A stretch of 64,000 nucleotides of DNA from Chloroflexota bacterium (GTDB taxonomy: Bacteria > Chloroflexota > Anaerolineae > Anaerolineales > Anaerolineaceae): assembly GCA_021825925.1 (NCBI GenBank), contig JAKAFP010000008.1, positions 99,047 to 163,046 on the forward strand. The letters run 5' to 3'. Position numbers and translations under genes: made by a program. The stretch's first letter is position 1. The number at the start of each line of letters is the position of its first letter. Shown in pieces: positions 26,644 through 35,032 of the stretch. Below the pieces are notes generated by a model. That model was not told the origin of the DNA. It did not search any database and worked only from the letters and a program-made list of their open reading frames with translations.

Positions 26644-29019
26644 TTATGCGGTTTCTTCTTCGGGCTCTTCTTCAGATTCCACTTCATCGCCAAAGGTCAA
26701 GACCTCGCGCACCTGGGACCCGTGCTGCTGCGGACCGATGATGCCCTTTTCTTCGAGGGTATCAATCAGGCGGGCGGAACGGGTGTAGCCGATTCTCATT
26801 TTTCGCTGCAGCATGGAGATGCTGGCCTTGTTCTCGCGGCGTACGATTTCCATGGCATCTTCGAGGAGTGGATCGTTGGGGCGGCCACCATCGTCAAAGA
26901 GTTCGCCCTGTTTCAAGGGAGTGCCGGGGGTGTAGGGATCCAACAGCATGCCGTCGGGTTCCTCGCCGCCCTGAGCCTTGTAGTTCATGGCAATCACTTT
27001 CCATGCATCCACCAGACGCTGGATCTCGGGGTCGGAGACATACACGCCCTGCAAACGCACCGCGGAAGGCGCATCGGGAGCCTGGTAGAGCATGTCGCCC
27101 TTGCCCAGCAGTTTTTCCGCGCCGGGTTGGTCGAGGATCACGCGGCTGTCCATGTTCGAGGCGACCATGAAGGCCACACGGGCCGGGAAGTTGGCCTTGA
27201 TCAAGCCGGTCACCACGTCCACGGATGGACGTTGGGTGGCCAGGATCAGGTGAATGCCGGTGGCGCGGGCAAGCTGCGCCAAGCGGGTGATGCTGCGTTC
27301 GGTTTCATCCGGGGCGAGCATCATCAGATCGGCCAGTTCATCAATCACGATCACAAGATAGGGGATGTGCTCTTCACCCTTCTTGTTGTAATCCACAATG
27401 TTACGGGCGCCGGCCTTGGCAAATTTCTTGTAGCGGGTATCCATCTCGTGCAGACACCACTGCAGGGCGCCGACCACGCGGTCCGCTTCGACCACCACGG
27501 GACCCAGCAGGTGGGGAATGCCGTTGTAGCCGGTCAGTTCCACGCGTTTGGGGTCCACCAGCAGCAGACGCAGATCGCTGGGCGAATTGTTGAGCAGCAA
27601 ACTGGTGAGGATGGCGTTCACCAGCACGGATTTACCAGAATTGGTGGTGCCTGCCACCAGCATGTGCGGCATGGCGGTCAGATCGGCACAAATGGGCTTG
27701 CCGGCTACGTCCTTGCCGAGGGCAAAACGCAGTGACGACTTGATCTTGTGAAAGGCCTCATTCTCAAGCAGTTCGCGCAGCGAGACGAGGGTCAATTGCG
27801 TGTTCGGCACTTCAATGCCCACGTAGGCTTTGCCAGGCACGGGCGCCTGGATGCGGATGCTGGGGGCGGCCAGCGCCAACGCCAGGTCGTCTGAAAGGCT
27901 GACGATCTTTGATACTCTCACGCGGGTTCGGCCGGTGCGGTTTTCGATGAAATCGGGTTCCACGCCAAACTGCGTCACAGCGGGTCCGCGGTGGATCTCG
28001 ACTATATGACCAGGAGCTCCAAAGGAAGCCAGGGTTTCCTCGATGATGCGGGCGCGGTCCTTGTCGTAGTGCGATTGGATCCCGGCAGGGGTGGCAGGGT
28101 CAAGGACATCTGAGATGGAGGGTATCGGCCAGGGTCTGGCGTTCATGGCGGCCGTGACACCGGTGCGCACGGTTGGCAGTGAGCCTGAATCCTCTTTGGG
28201 CGTTGCTTTAGGCTGCGGGGTCACCTTGACCGGTGAAGGCGGAACATAATCTTCACGCCGCGCACGGACCTTATTGGCCAGAGTATTTTCAGAATTTAGA
28301 TTGAGTGAATTGAATCCCTGCGGGAGAACTGCCTCTTCTTCAGGCATTTCTGGCATGGCAGAAACCGGCGCAGTGTAAGGCCGCACCCGTTCGCGCGGAT
28401 AGGGGATGGACTTCTGTTCAGCTACCATCTTGCGAGGTTTGCCCACGATCCAGGCTGCCAAAACAGGCATGGGTACGTCCACGATAAACAAGACAGAAAC
28501 GATCACCCAGGCCACCAGGACCACAGCCTCACCGGCCGAGCCCAGGCTGCCGCCGAGCAAAATGTCAATGCCGGCGCCTAGCAGTCCGCCGCCCAATCCG
28601 GCGCGGGCTGAGGTCAAACCTCCGCCCTTGATGTAAGACATCCAACCCAATACATTCAGATACAAGAGAATAACGCCTACAGACCGTCCACCAGACAAAT
28701 GCGGCAAACGATCAAAATTGCGGAATACCAGATAAAGACCGCCAATGGTCAAACCGACCGGGATGATGAATCCGCCCCAACCGGCGATCTGGGCCATGGT
28801 TTTGGCCACCCACATGGTGACCGGTCCGTTGTTGCGCGCAAAAAATGCCACCAGGCTCAAGATGCCGATCACCGCCATCAAGCCGCCGATGAAATCAATT
28901 TTTTGATCGAGGGTCAGATTGCCAACATTAAAGTTTTTGCTGGATTTCTTCGATCCACGGCGGGAGGATGAAACGCTTTTCTTGGCATAAGCCGAACGTG
29001 AGCTTGAAGTTTTAGGCAT
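26644..29019 (-). CDS. ftsK: DNA translocase FtsK/SpoIIIE
   Basis: A 791-residue FtsK/SpoIIIE protein that pumps DNA during chromosome segregation and division. The N-terminal part has a Ser/Lys-rich start and four transmembrane segments (about residues 40-190), then a low-complexity linker. The motor holds Walker A GTTNSGKSVLVNA near residue 455, Walker B YLVIVIDELADLMM, and ATQRPSVDVVTGLIKANFPA. The C-terminus carries the winged-helix gamma domain (SMLQRKMRIGYTRSARLIDT), which reads KOPS/SRS-type DNA. The start is ATG 29019 with AGAGAG upstream; 12 extra codons upstream have no ribosome site. Confidence 0.95.
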   Translation of the reverse strand: MPKTSSSRSAYAKKSVSSSRRGSKKSSKNFNVGNLTLDQKIDFIGGLMAVIGILSLVAFFARNNGPVTMWVAKTMAQIAGWGGFIIPVGLTIGGLYLVFRNFDRLPHLSGGRSVGVILLYLNVLGWMSYIKGGGLTSARAGLGGGLLGAGIDILLGGSLGSAGEAVVLVAWVIVSVLFIVDVPMPVLAAWIVGKPRKMVAEQKSIPYPRERVRPYTAPVSAMPEMPEEEAVLPQGFNSLNLNSENTLANKVRARREDYVPPSPVKVTPQPKATPKEDSGSLPTVRTGVTAAMNARPWPIPSISDVLDPATPAGIQSHYDKDRARIIEETLASFGAPGHIVEIHRGPAVTQFGVEPDFIENRTGRTRVRVSKIVSLSDDLALALAAPSIRIQAPVPGKAYVGIEVPNTQLTLVSLRELLENEAFHKIKSSLRFALGKDVAGKPICADLTAMPHMLVAGTTNSGKSVLVNAILTSLLLNNSPSDLRLLLVDPKRVELTGYNGIPHLLGPVVVEADRVVGALQWCLHEMDTRYKKFAKAGARNIVDYNKKGEEHIPYLVIVIDELADLMMLAPDETERSITRLAQLARATGIHLILATQRPSVDVVTGLIKANFPARVAFMVASNMDSRVILDQPGAEKLLGKGDMLYQAPDAPSAVRLQGVYVSDPEIQRLVDAWKVIAMNYKAQGGEEPDGMLLDPYTPGTPLKQGELFDDGGRPNDPLLEDAMEIVRRENKASISMLQRKMRIGYTRSARLIDTLEEKGIIGPQQHGSQVREVLTFGDEVESEEEPEEETA

Positions 29020-29055
29020 GAAGTCTCTCTTAAACAAAAATATACAATCCAACAA

Positions 29056-29484
29056 GGGTACTGTTGCAGTATTCGTACCAATATTTCTGGGTGGGGGGTC
29101 TTAAAAGTCAATAATCCCTGAATCAAAATCTTAAGTCAACCCCCAGATACCGGGAATTACGTGCAAATTCCAGATATTGTGTAATAAGACCCCCCGCGGT
29201 TTATTTATTGAGATCCTTACCGCTTGACCAAACCCGTGGGGTTTGACCCTGTGGAAAAAAAGTTGGAGATTGCTTCGCATTGACAAAGTGAAAGATTGAT
29301 GAACCTCAAACCGGTTTCAAACAAAAACCTTTTCGAGTTATTGTTTTAATGCTCGCAATGACAGAGATAAGTGTTAGGGGGTGTTGAGAAAAAAAGCGAA
29401 TTTGGTTCTAATCAGGGTTTTTAGGGTTACCCTTACACCAGTGCATATTTTTAGCTAAGATTTTGGAGAACACGTCAAAGTGAT
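29056..29484. other. Gene-free stretch with imperfect palindromes and repeat-like segments
   Basis: About 430 bases between ftsK and the NUDIX gene. It holds an inverted repeat GACCAAACCC/GGGTTTGACC at 29226-29248, and two related short segments, GGAGATTGCTTCGCATTGAC near 29266 and TGCTCGCAATGACAGAG near 29350. The latter look like two halves of an interrupted repeat. No convincing gene or RNA was found. Confidence 0.4.
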
Positions 29485-29997
29485 TTATAGAGAATTCTGA
29501 GCCAATTTTGCGAAGATCTTTCGGGTGGTCTCGAAGGCCAGGGGTGGAAGATCCTTCAGCGGGAACCAGGCAGCCTGGTCGGCGTCGTCCGCGGGGGCAA
29601 GGGTGCCGCTAACCACCTCGGCGCGGTAGACCAAAAAAATGTCCGCGCCGCGGGGATGCTCGCGTCCATAAAGCACATCAAACAAGGAGTCAATTTTCAC
29701 ATTCAGGCCGGTCTCTTCAAGGCATTCACGCACCGCGGCGGCCTGTGGATCTTCAAAGGCATTGACGAACCCTGCTGGGATGCTCCACTGGCGGATGTAG
29801 GGTTCCATGGTGCGGCGCACCAGAAGCACTTCATTTCCGCGCAAGATCAAGGCGCCGGCGGCCACCTTGGGGTCCTCATAGTGCACCCATCCGCAGTTGG
29901 GGCAGGTCGGACGTTCTTCAGACATCTGAAGCTTTTGCACCAGTTCGCTGGCACATAATGGGCAAAACTTATATGAGGAATGAGAATGAGAGGTCAT
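29485..29997 (-). CDS. Zinc-ribbon NUDIX hydrolase
   Basis: A 170-residue NUDIX protein. An N-terminal zinc ribbon has C12/C15 and C32/C35. The NUDIX box runs from G76 (AGFVNAFEDPQAAAVRECLE) to REcLEETGL with R90, E91, E94, E95 and G97, so the metal-binding helix is intact. The domain order resembles a shortened NudC-like or ADP-ribose/NADH pyrophosphatase group, but substrate cannot be assigned. Its ATG overlaps the anti-sigma stop by 4 bases, so it is translated as part of the sigma/anti-sigma operon. That context suggests a stress-related nucleotide clean-up role, which is inference. Confidence 0.85.
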   Translation of the reverse strand: MTSHSHSSYKFCPLCASELVQKLQMSEERPTCPNCGWVHYEDPKVAAGALILRGNEVLLVRRTMEPYIRQWSIPAGFVNAFEDPQAAAVRECLEETGLNVKIDSLFDVLYGREHPRGADIFLVYRAEVVSGTLAPADDADQAAWFPLKDLPPLAFETTRKIFAKLAQNSL

Positions 29998-30791
29998 CGC
30001 CTGCGCAGCAAGATAGCCAACAGGGCAAAGATCAATGCGCCAGCGCCAAGGACGATCATCCAGATGGTTGAGGCAGGCAATCGGGGAGCAAGCGTCCTCG
30101 TTTCGACCGCACTTTGCTGGATGATTTCACCGCCGGTCCCCGGTTCGGGCAGGCCCAGGATCAAAGTCGAAGGATCAGGGGTTGAAGCCGATTCTGCAGC
30201 CATCATCGAACTTTCCGTTGGCACTGATGTCGCCAATTTTGGTTGGGGTACATCAGGCGCACCGCCGCCGTAGCCTCCCATGCCGGTCGCGAGTGAGGTG
30301 GCATCGCCACCTCCACCACTGCCTCCGCCCATGCCATAGGCCTGAGGCTGACCCCAGATGATGATTTGAGGAGCGTTGGATGTGGACTCGTTGGCCACGG
30401 AAGCAGAGTCCATGGCAGCCTCAGGGACGGCAGCCAACATGGGTGCTGGTGCCGCCATTTTGGCTTGAAAGACAAACAAGTTGGTGAAAGCGAACACGGC
30501 TGCCAGTGCCACAGCGGATGCAGCAGAGGCCAAACCAAAGAAACGGTTCAAACCCCACTTAAGGGATCTTTTTTTTGCATATTCGGCAGACAGGGTGAAA
30601 TTCCGCGGCGCCCGTTTGGGGGACAGCGATCTCAACAGCCTGCGAGTGTATTGCATTTCCAGATAAGCAGATTTGAAGTCAGCATCAGAGTTAAGTCGGG
30701 TTTCAAAGGCGGTTTGTTCCGCAGTAGTCAATCGGCCGTCGAGAAACGCGGAGATCAGCAACCAATCCTTATGGGTAAGAGACATACTCAT
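29994..30791 (-). CDS. Membrane-anchored anti-sigma factor-like protein
   Basis: A 265-residue protein. The N-terminal 60 residues (WLLISAFLDGRLTTAEQTAF, FKSAYLEMQYTRRLL) resemble the zinc-finger-like anti-sigma (zf-HC2) helix bundle but without the HC2 Cys pair, so it is a non-zinc variant. A transmembrane helix near residue 90-112 and a second at the C-terminus (IWMIVLGAGALIFALLAILL) flank a Gly/Ser/Ala/Pro-rich extracytoplasmic part. Its start overlaps the sigma stop by 4 bases. It should bind and restrain the ECF sigma factor encoded just upstream. Confidence 0.78.
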   Translation of the reverse strand: MSMSLTHKDWLLISAFLDGRLTTAEQTAFETRLNSDADFKSAYLEMQYTRRLLRSLSPKRAPRNFTLSAEYAKKRSLKWGLNRFFGLASAASAVALAAVFAFTNLFVFQAKMAAPAPMLAAVPEAAMDSASVANESTSNAPQIIIWGQPQAYGMGGGSGGGGDATSLATGMGGYGGGAPDVPQPKLATSVPTESSMMAAESASTPDPSTLILGLPEPGTGGEIIQQSAVETRTLAPRLPASTIWMIVLGAGALIFALLAILLRRR

Positions 30792-31399
30792 TCGCGCACC
30801 TCACCCTCTAGACGATACTGGGCGGGCAATAGTTCCTGAAAACCCTGCAGACAGTCGCGCATTTTTAGACGGGCGCGGGCCAGCCGACTTTTCACCGTCC
30901 CCAAAGGCGCCTGAGTGGAGACTGCCACTTCCTCATAATCCATGCCCTGCACGTCAATCAGCACCACCACGGCGCGAAAATCCTGGGGCAGATTCTCAAG
31001 GCAGTGTGACAGGGCGTGTTCCAACTCAGCCTGTTCCATGCTGGTTTCGGGTTGGGGATCGTCTGAGGCCATCCACAGGGGAGAATCCATTTCTTCCTGG
31101 TCTTCAGTGTTGAGGGGTTCAAGCGGGGTGGTCGGACGGCGTTTTTGACGGCGAAGTTCATCGTAGCATCCGTTGGTGACCATGCGCATCACCCAGGCTT
31201 TGAAGGAACCACCGCGATAGGTTGAAAGGTTGCGCCAGGCGGAAATGAAGGCATTTTGAACGGCATCCGCCGCCAGGTCTTCATCATTGAGCATGCGGTA
31301 GGCAACATTAAACGCCAGATCCTGATAAGCCAGGATCAGGCGGTTGAATGCGTCCAGTTCACCTTTGATAGCGGATTGAATTAAGGCAGTTTCATCCAT
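30788..31399 (-). CDS. ECF RNA polymerase sigma factor
   Basis: A 203-residue ECF sigma factor. Region 2 is visible in DLAFNVAYRMLNDEDLAADA and VQNAFISAWRNLSTYRGGSF, which bind core RNA polymerase and the -10 element. Region 4 has LPQDFRAVVVLIDVQGMDYE and APLGTVKSRLARARLKMRD, which read the -35. An acidic linker (EPLNTEDQEEMDSP) connects them. It is followed, with 4-base overlaps, by its presumed anti-sigma and a NUDIX gene. A target promoter was not identified. Confidence 0.92.
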   Translation of the reverse strand: MDETALIQSAIKGELDAFNRLILAYQDLAFNVAYRMLNDEDLAADAVQNAFISAWRNLSTYRGGSFKAWVMRMVTNGCYDELRRQKRRPTTPLEPLNTEDQEEMDSPLWMASDDPQPETSMEQAELEHALSHCLENLPQDFRAVVVLIDVQGMDYEEVAVSTQAPLGTVKSRLARARLKMRDCLQGFQELLPAQYRLEGEVRE

Positions 31400-31444
31400 G
31401 GACTTAATTGTAATCTAGTTAAGCTGACACAACGCAAAAACTTC

Positions 31445-32188
31445 TCATTCCCAACGGAAAGTCCTGGTGGAAATAATCACACCCAGAATCAGCATTCCCA
31501 CCAGCACTCCCACATTCAACAGGTGGGCACTCCACGCTTCACCAACCCACAATCCTCGCAGCAGATTAACCACGTAGGTCAGCGGCAGAAACGCGGATAC
31601 CTTGGCGATGGCCGCCGGCAGCAGTTCGCGCGGGAAACCCGCCCCGCTCAGAAAAAGCATGGGATAAAGCAGCACCATGCCCACGATCTGGGCGGTACGG
31701 GCGGAAGGCATCAAGCCCGCCAGAATGAAACCCAGCGAGAAGAAACTCAAACTGCAAAGAATGAATCCACCCAAAACGCTGAGCCAATTACCCTCAAATC
31801 TGACGTGGTAGACCAATTTGCCAGCAATGACCAGCAACAACATACCGAGCAGGGTCATGGCAAAGACTACGATCACCTGGGCAACCAGGATGGTGAACGG
31901 ACTGACCGGCGTTGTTTTAAAACGGCGCAAAACACCGTTTTCCCGATAGGCCGACATGGTGATGGTGATGGACATCAATCCACTGGTGGCGATGATCATG
32001 GCCGTGTAAGCCGGGATGGAAATGTCAATGGTGCCTCGACCGTTGAAATAGTGGCTTGGGGTGTTTCCATAAATGCTGCCAAACAAGAAGAGCATCATCA
32101 ACGGAAAAACCAGAGTAAAGAAAGCGCCGATCGGTTCTCGAAAAAACAATTTTGTTTCGACCCAGGTAAGTTTTAGTAAGCTTTTCAT
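31445..32188 (-). CDS. ABC-2-type transporter permease
   Basis: A 247-residue permease with about six transmembrane segments (IGAFFTLVFPLMMLFLFGSI, IVVFAMTLLGMLLLVIAGKL, ILCSLSFFSLGFILAGLMPS, VLVGMLILGVIIST). ABC-2 exporters move drugs, lipids or polysaccharides. It pairs with the ATPase encoded just upstream. The start is set at ATG 32188 with GAGGAAT; the alternative ATG at 32200 overlaps the ATPase stop. A weak ABC-2 signature LSGAGFPRELLP is seen. The substrate is unknown. Confidence 0.87.
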   Translation of the reverse strand: MKSLLKLTWVETKLFFREPIGAFFTLVFPLMMLFLFGSIYGNTPSHYFNGRGTIDISIPAYTAMIIATSGLMSITITMSAYRENGVLRRFKTTPVSPFTILVAQVIVVFAMTLLGMLLLVIAGKLVYHVRFEGNWLSVLGGFILCSLSFFSLGFILAGLMPSARTAQIVGMVLLYPMLFLSGAGFPRELLPAAIAKVSAFLPLTYVVNLLRGLWVGEAWSAHLLNVGVLVGMLILGVIISTRTFRWE

Positions 32189-32196
32189 TTTATTCC

Positions 32197-33120
32197 TCAT
32201 TCCCTGATCTGGCGGCCGGTCAGGTTTAAAAACACATCTTCAAGCGTGGGCTGCTCGGTGCGCAGGTCACGATAGCGTAGTGACAAACCTGTGAGCAGGT
32301 TGACCACGGCGGTGACAAGCTGGGCTGAATCGGTGGACTTGCCGATAAGGGTGAGCTTGTCTGCCTGGACTTCAACCGTGCCCAGGGCTGCAAAGGATTT
32401 CTGAATTTCAGCGGTAATACTCACGTCGAGCGTAAATGAGACACGCTCGTTTTGCGACAGTCCGCGGATTAAAGCCTGCGGTGTATCCAACGCGACGATC
32501 TTTCCATGGTCGAGGATTGCCACCCTATCGCACAGCCGCTCGGCTTCTTCCATAAAATGAGTGGTCAAATAGATGGTCTTTCCCTGGTCACGCACGCTGC
32601 GCACGAGGTCCCAGATGGTATGGCGGGCTTGCGGGTCGAGGCCGGTGGTCAATTCATCCAGGAAAACCAGGTTGGGATTCGGCAACAGGGCCAGGGCTAT
32701 GAACAACCGCTGCTTCTGTCCACCTGAGAGTTTGCCAAAGCGGGCATCGCGCTTCTCTTCAAGTCCGAGTTGGTTGAGCAGTTTTTTCCAATCCACAGGG
32801 GTTTCATAGAAAGCGGAGTAGAGATCCAACGCTTCCCATACCTTCATGCGGTCCGGCAGATTGGATTGCTGAAGCTGCATCCCCACCCGGGTGCGCAGCG
32901 TTTTATTATCCAATTGCGGGTCCAGATCCAAAACCCGGATCGAACCGGCATCCGGTTTGCGCAAGCCTTCGATACACTCGATGGTAGTGGTCTTGCCTGC
33001 CCCGTTCGGCCCCACCATACCGAAGATCTCTCCCTCATAAACCTCAAAGGAAATCTCATCCACTGCGGTGAAGCCTTTATAGGTTTTTTGCAGGGAACGA
33101 ACCTTGATGATCTCTTTCAT
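32197..33120 (-). CDS. ABC-2 transporter ATP-binding protein
   Basis: A 307-residue ABC ATPase. Walker A is GPNGAGKTTTIE near residue 38-48, the signature KLSGGQKQRLFIALAL near residue 133, and Walker B NLVFLDELTTGLDPQARHT. The Walker B sequence reads DELTTGLD where DEPTTGLD is usual, a mild substitution that leaves the catalytic Glu in place. A C-terminal accessory domain follows (residues about 225-305). GAGGTAAAG precedes the ATG. It powers the adjacent permease and forms an exporter operon with its own regulator. Confidence 0.93.
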   Translation of the reverse strand: MKEIIKVRSLQKTYKGFTAVDEISFEVYEGEIFGMVGPNGAGKTTTIECIEGLRKPDAGSIRVLDLDPQLDNKTLRTRVGMQLQQSNLPDRMKVWEALDLYSAFYETPVDWKKLLNQLGLEEKRDARFGKLSGGQKQRLFIALALLPNPNLVFLDELTTGLDPQARHTIWDLVRSVRDQGKTIYLTTHFMEEAERLCDRVAILDHGKIVALDTPQALIRGLSQNERVSFTLDVSITAEIQKSFAALGTVEVQADKLTLIGKSTDSAQLVTAVVNLLTGLSLRYRDLRTEQPTLEDVFLNLTGRQIRE

Positions 33121-33129
33121 CTTTACCTC

Positions 33130-33432
33130 TTAACTCTTCTGGTTCTGAACGATAATTTCCTGGAGGGCGGCAATATGGCTTTGAAAAGCTGCCCGGCCTG
33201 CCTCGGTGGCAGACACATAAGTGCGTGGTTTGCGGTCCACAAAACTTTTGTTGACCTGGATGTAATTAGCCTCCTCCAGTTTGCGAAGGTGAGCGCCCAG
33301 GTTTCCGTCGGTGACGTCCAACAGTTCACGCAGTTTGGTGAAATCCAGTTCGTCGCCCTTGCCCAGGGTTACCAGAGCCGCCATGATGCGCAGCCTTACC
33401 GGTTGATGGATGATCTCGTTGAGCTCCGGCAT
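33130..33432 (-). CDS. Small winged-helix transcriptional regulator
   Basis: A 100-residue winged-helix DNA-binding protein. IIHQPVRLRIMAALVTLGKG and FTKLRELLDVTDGNLGAHLR form helix-turn-helix, followed by a wing (RKPRTYVSATEAGRAAF). It resembles the ArsR/MarR-like 'winged helix DNA-binding domain' (PF13601-like). It sits between a membrane protein gene and the ABC ATPase, in the same operon, and probably regulates the exporter by binding the promoter near 34040. The effector is unknown. Confidence 0.85.
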   Translation of the reverse strand: MPELNEIIHQPVRLRIMAALVTLGKGDELDFTKLRELLDVTDGNLGAHLRKLEEANYIQVNKSFVDRKPRTYVSATEAGRAAFQSHIAALQEIIVQNQKS

Positions 33433-33433
33433 C

Positions 33434-34000
33434 TTACCACCTGCTGCGGATGTGGAATCCGGCGGCGATCATGCCGCCCCCGCCCAGAACGCCCATCCAG
33501 AGGAAGAAGAAACCGGGCAGCAAATAGTAGCCAATGAAAGCCAGGGCGATTATGACAATCCCCAGCCATACCGATACGGCTTTGAACAATAATCCCATGG
33601 CAATCCAGCCAGCCATGACGAACAGGATGATCAGCATCGAAAGCTGCTTCCAGTCAATCGGCCAGACCACGAGAATTGAGAGAGCGCAAAGCGCCATCAA
33701 TGCCCACCAGAAAGCGCCGATGCGAATGCCGGAGGGATTCTTTTCGTTGTGCACCACCTTGTTCAAGCGAATACCGATGAAGGCGGAGGCAAAGCCACCA
33801 ATGATATCCAAAGCCGCCCAAAGATAACCGGCCATGGCTCCCTGGATGAATTGCGAGCCAAGGAAACCGACCATCCAGATGCTGCCCCATAGAAACAGGA
33901 ACTTGTAAGCGCCTGAACTGGAGAGCATGTGTTTTGTCTTTTTCATCATGTTCTGGATCGCCAGCAGCGATTCTTGAGCTTCGTTTGGGTTGATATTCAT
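33434..34000 (-). CDS. Membrane protein of unknown function, first gene of the ABC exporter operon
   Basis: A 188-residue protein with about four hydrophobic segments (YKFLFLWGSIWMVGFLGSQF, LWAALDIIGGFASAFIGIRL, AFWWALMALCALSILVVWPI, LGIVIIALAFIGYYLLPGFF). The N-terminal 25 residues are charged (NPNEAQESLLAIQNMMKKTK). It starts with ATG 34000 after AAGGATGG, and stops one base before the regulator. It probably cooperates with the exporter or its sensing, but no known family could be named. Confidence 0.65.
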   Translation of the reverse strand: MNINPNEAQESLLAIQNMMKKTKHMLSSSGAYKFLFLWGSIWMVGFLGSQFIQGAMAGYLWAALDIIGGFASAFIGIRLNKVVHNEKNPSGIRIGAFWWALMALCALSILVVWPIDWKQLSMLIILFVMAGWIAMGLLFKAVSVWLGIVIIALAFIGYYLLPGFFFLWMGVLGGGGMIAAGFHIRSRW

Positions 34001-34022
34001 GAAACCATCCTTTCAATAGAGC

Positions 34023-34068
34023 ACTCTACAATACAGAGTATTCTACGGCGATTAATTGAGGATGTCAA
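34023..34068 (-). promoter_or_regulatory. Promoter and putative operator of the ABC exporter operon
   Basis: On the minus strand -35 TTGACA (34063-34068) and -10 TAGAAT (34040-34045) are 17 bases apart. Next to the -10, an inverted repeat ACTCT ... AGAGT spans 34023-34039 and could bind the operon's winged-helix regulator. Confidence 0.75.
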
Positions 34069-34167
34069 GGGGGGAAGAATCGGAATTAGTCAAGGGGAAT
34101 TAGGCACCCTGGAAGGGCGCCTTCATTCGATTGCGTTAAACCATTTTTTCCGGTAAACTCAGTGCTT

Positions 34168-34929
34168 ATGGATCTCAGCCAGACACGCTTCATTGGAATT
34201 GACCTTGCAGGCACGCGTGGCAGTTTTACCTGCGCGATCGTGGACGAAAACCGGCGCATCCAATTCCGGGGTGAAGTAACCCAAGAGGAATGGCTGGCGA
34301 AACTGGATGCGTGTCCGGTGGCGATCGCCGCCATCACCTCCCCCATCAACTTGAATGAAGGCGTCATGGCAGACGATGCCAAACGCTCGCAACTTAAAGT
34401 TCCTCCTCCGGCAAAAAAATATTGCAACATGCGCGTTTGTGAGTATGAGTTGCTGGTACGCGGATTCACATCTACACGCACTTCTGGCCGCTTTGAGGAT
34501 TGCTCCCCCGCCCTGCAGCGCGCGCTACGCTTCACCAGCAACCTGGCCGCACAGGGGTTCCAGCGCTGGCCGGCCCCTGGTGCTGAGCGCCAATTAATGG
34601 AAGTCCACCCCGACAGCGCCTATGCCCAATTGCTGGGGGCGAAATTGAATCCGATCAAAACACTTGAAGGCCGCATCCAGCGCCAGCTTCTGCTGCAGGA
34701 AGAACACCTCAACGTGCGCGATCCGATGATCTTTTTCGAAGAGATCACCCGCCATAAAATGTTGACCGGTCAATTGCCCGAAGGCATTTTAATCTCACCA
34801 GCCGAGTTGAATGCCCTGGTGGCTGCCTATACCGCTTGGAGCGCCTATACCAATCCCACCGGAGTCACCCGTTTAGGCGAAACCAACGAAGGGTATATCC
34901 TTTTGCCCGTCAACACCCGCAATCGCTAA
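34168..34929 (+). CDS. DUF429-domain protein
   Basis: A 253-residue protein. The N-terminal FIGIDLAGTRGSFTCAIVDE resembles an RNase H/actin-like fold, and TRMAAKP-like segments IAAITSPINLNEG and QRQLLLQEEHLNVRDPMIFFE match the DUF429 layout. DUF429 has been linked to predicted nucleases in phage and mobile contexts, but the function is unproven. The ATG at 34168 is preferred; an in-frame GTG lies 6 bases earlier. It is a single gene on the plus strand, facing the opposite operon. Confidence 0.65.
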   Translation: MDLSQTRFIGIDLAGTRGSFTCAIVDENRRIQFRGEVTQEEWLAKLDACPVAIAAITSPINLNEGVMADDAKRSQLKVPPPAKKYCNMRVCEYELLVRGFTSTRTSGRFEDCSPALQRALRFTSNLAAQGFQRWPAPGAERQLMEVHPDSAYAQLLGAKLNPIKTLEGRIQRQLLLQEEHLNVRDPMIFFEEITRHKMLTGQLPEGILISPAELNALVAAYTAWSAYTNPTGVTRLGETNEGYILLPVNTRNR

Positions 34930-35032
34930 TTCCATCACTGTACATTTTATTGAATTTGCAACAAATATTCGTGTTTTGTGTTAAGATATCGGAGTATTTT
35001 GATATTATTTCAATTAATTAGAGGTGATCTTG

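Noticed and set aside
26722..27735. 337-residue antisense frame over ftsK
   Set aside because: It mirrors the FtsK motor region; His/Gly/Val-rich content and no start support point to a shadow frame.
31523..32176. 217-residue antisense frame over the ABC-2 permease
   Set aside because: Gln/His/Lys-rich shadow of a hydrophobic gene; no ribosome site.
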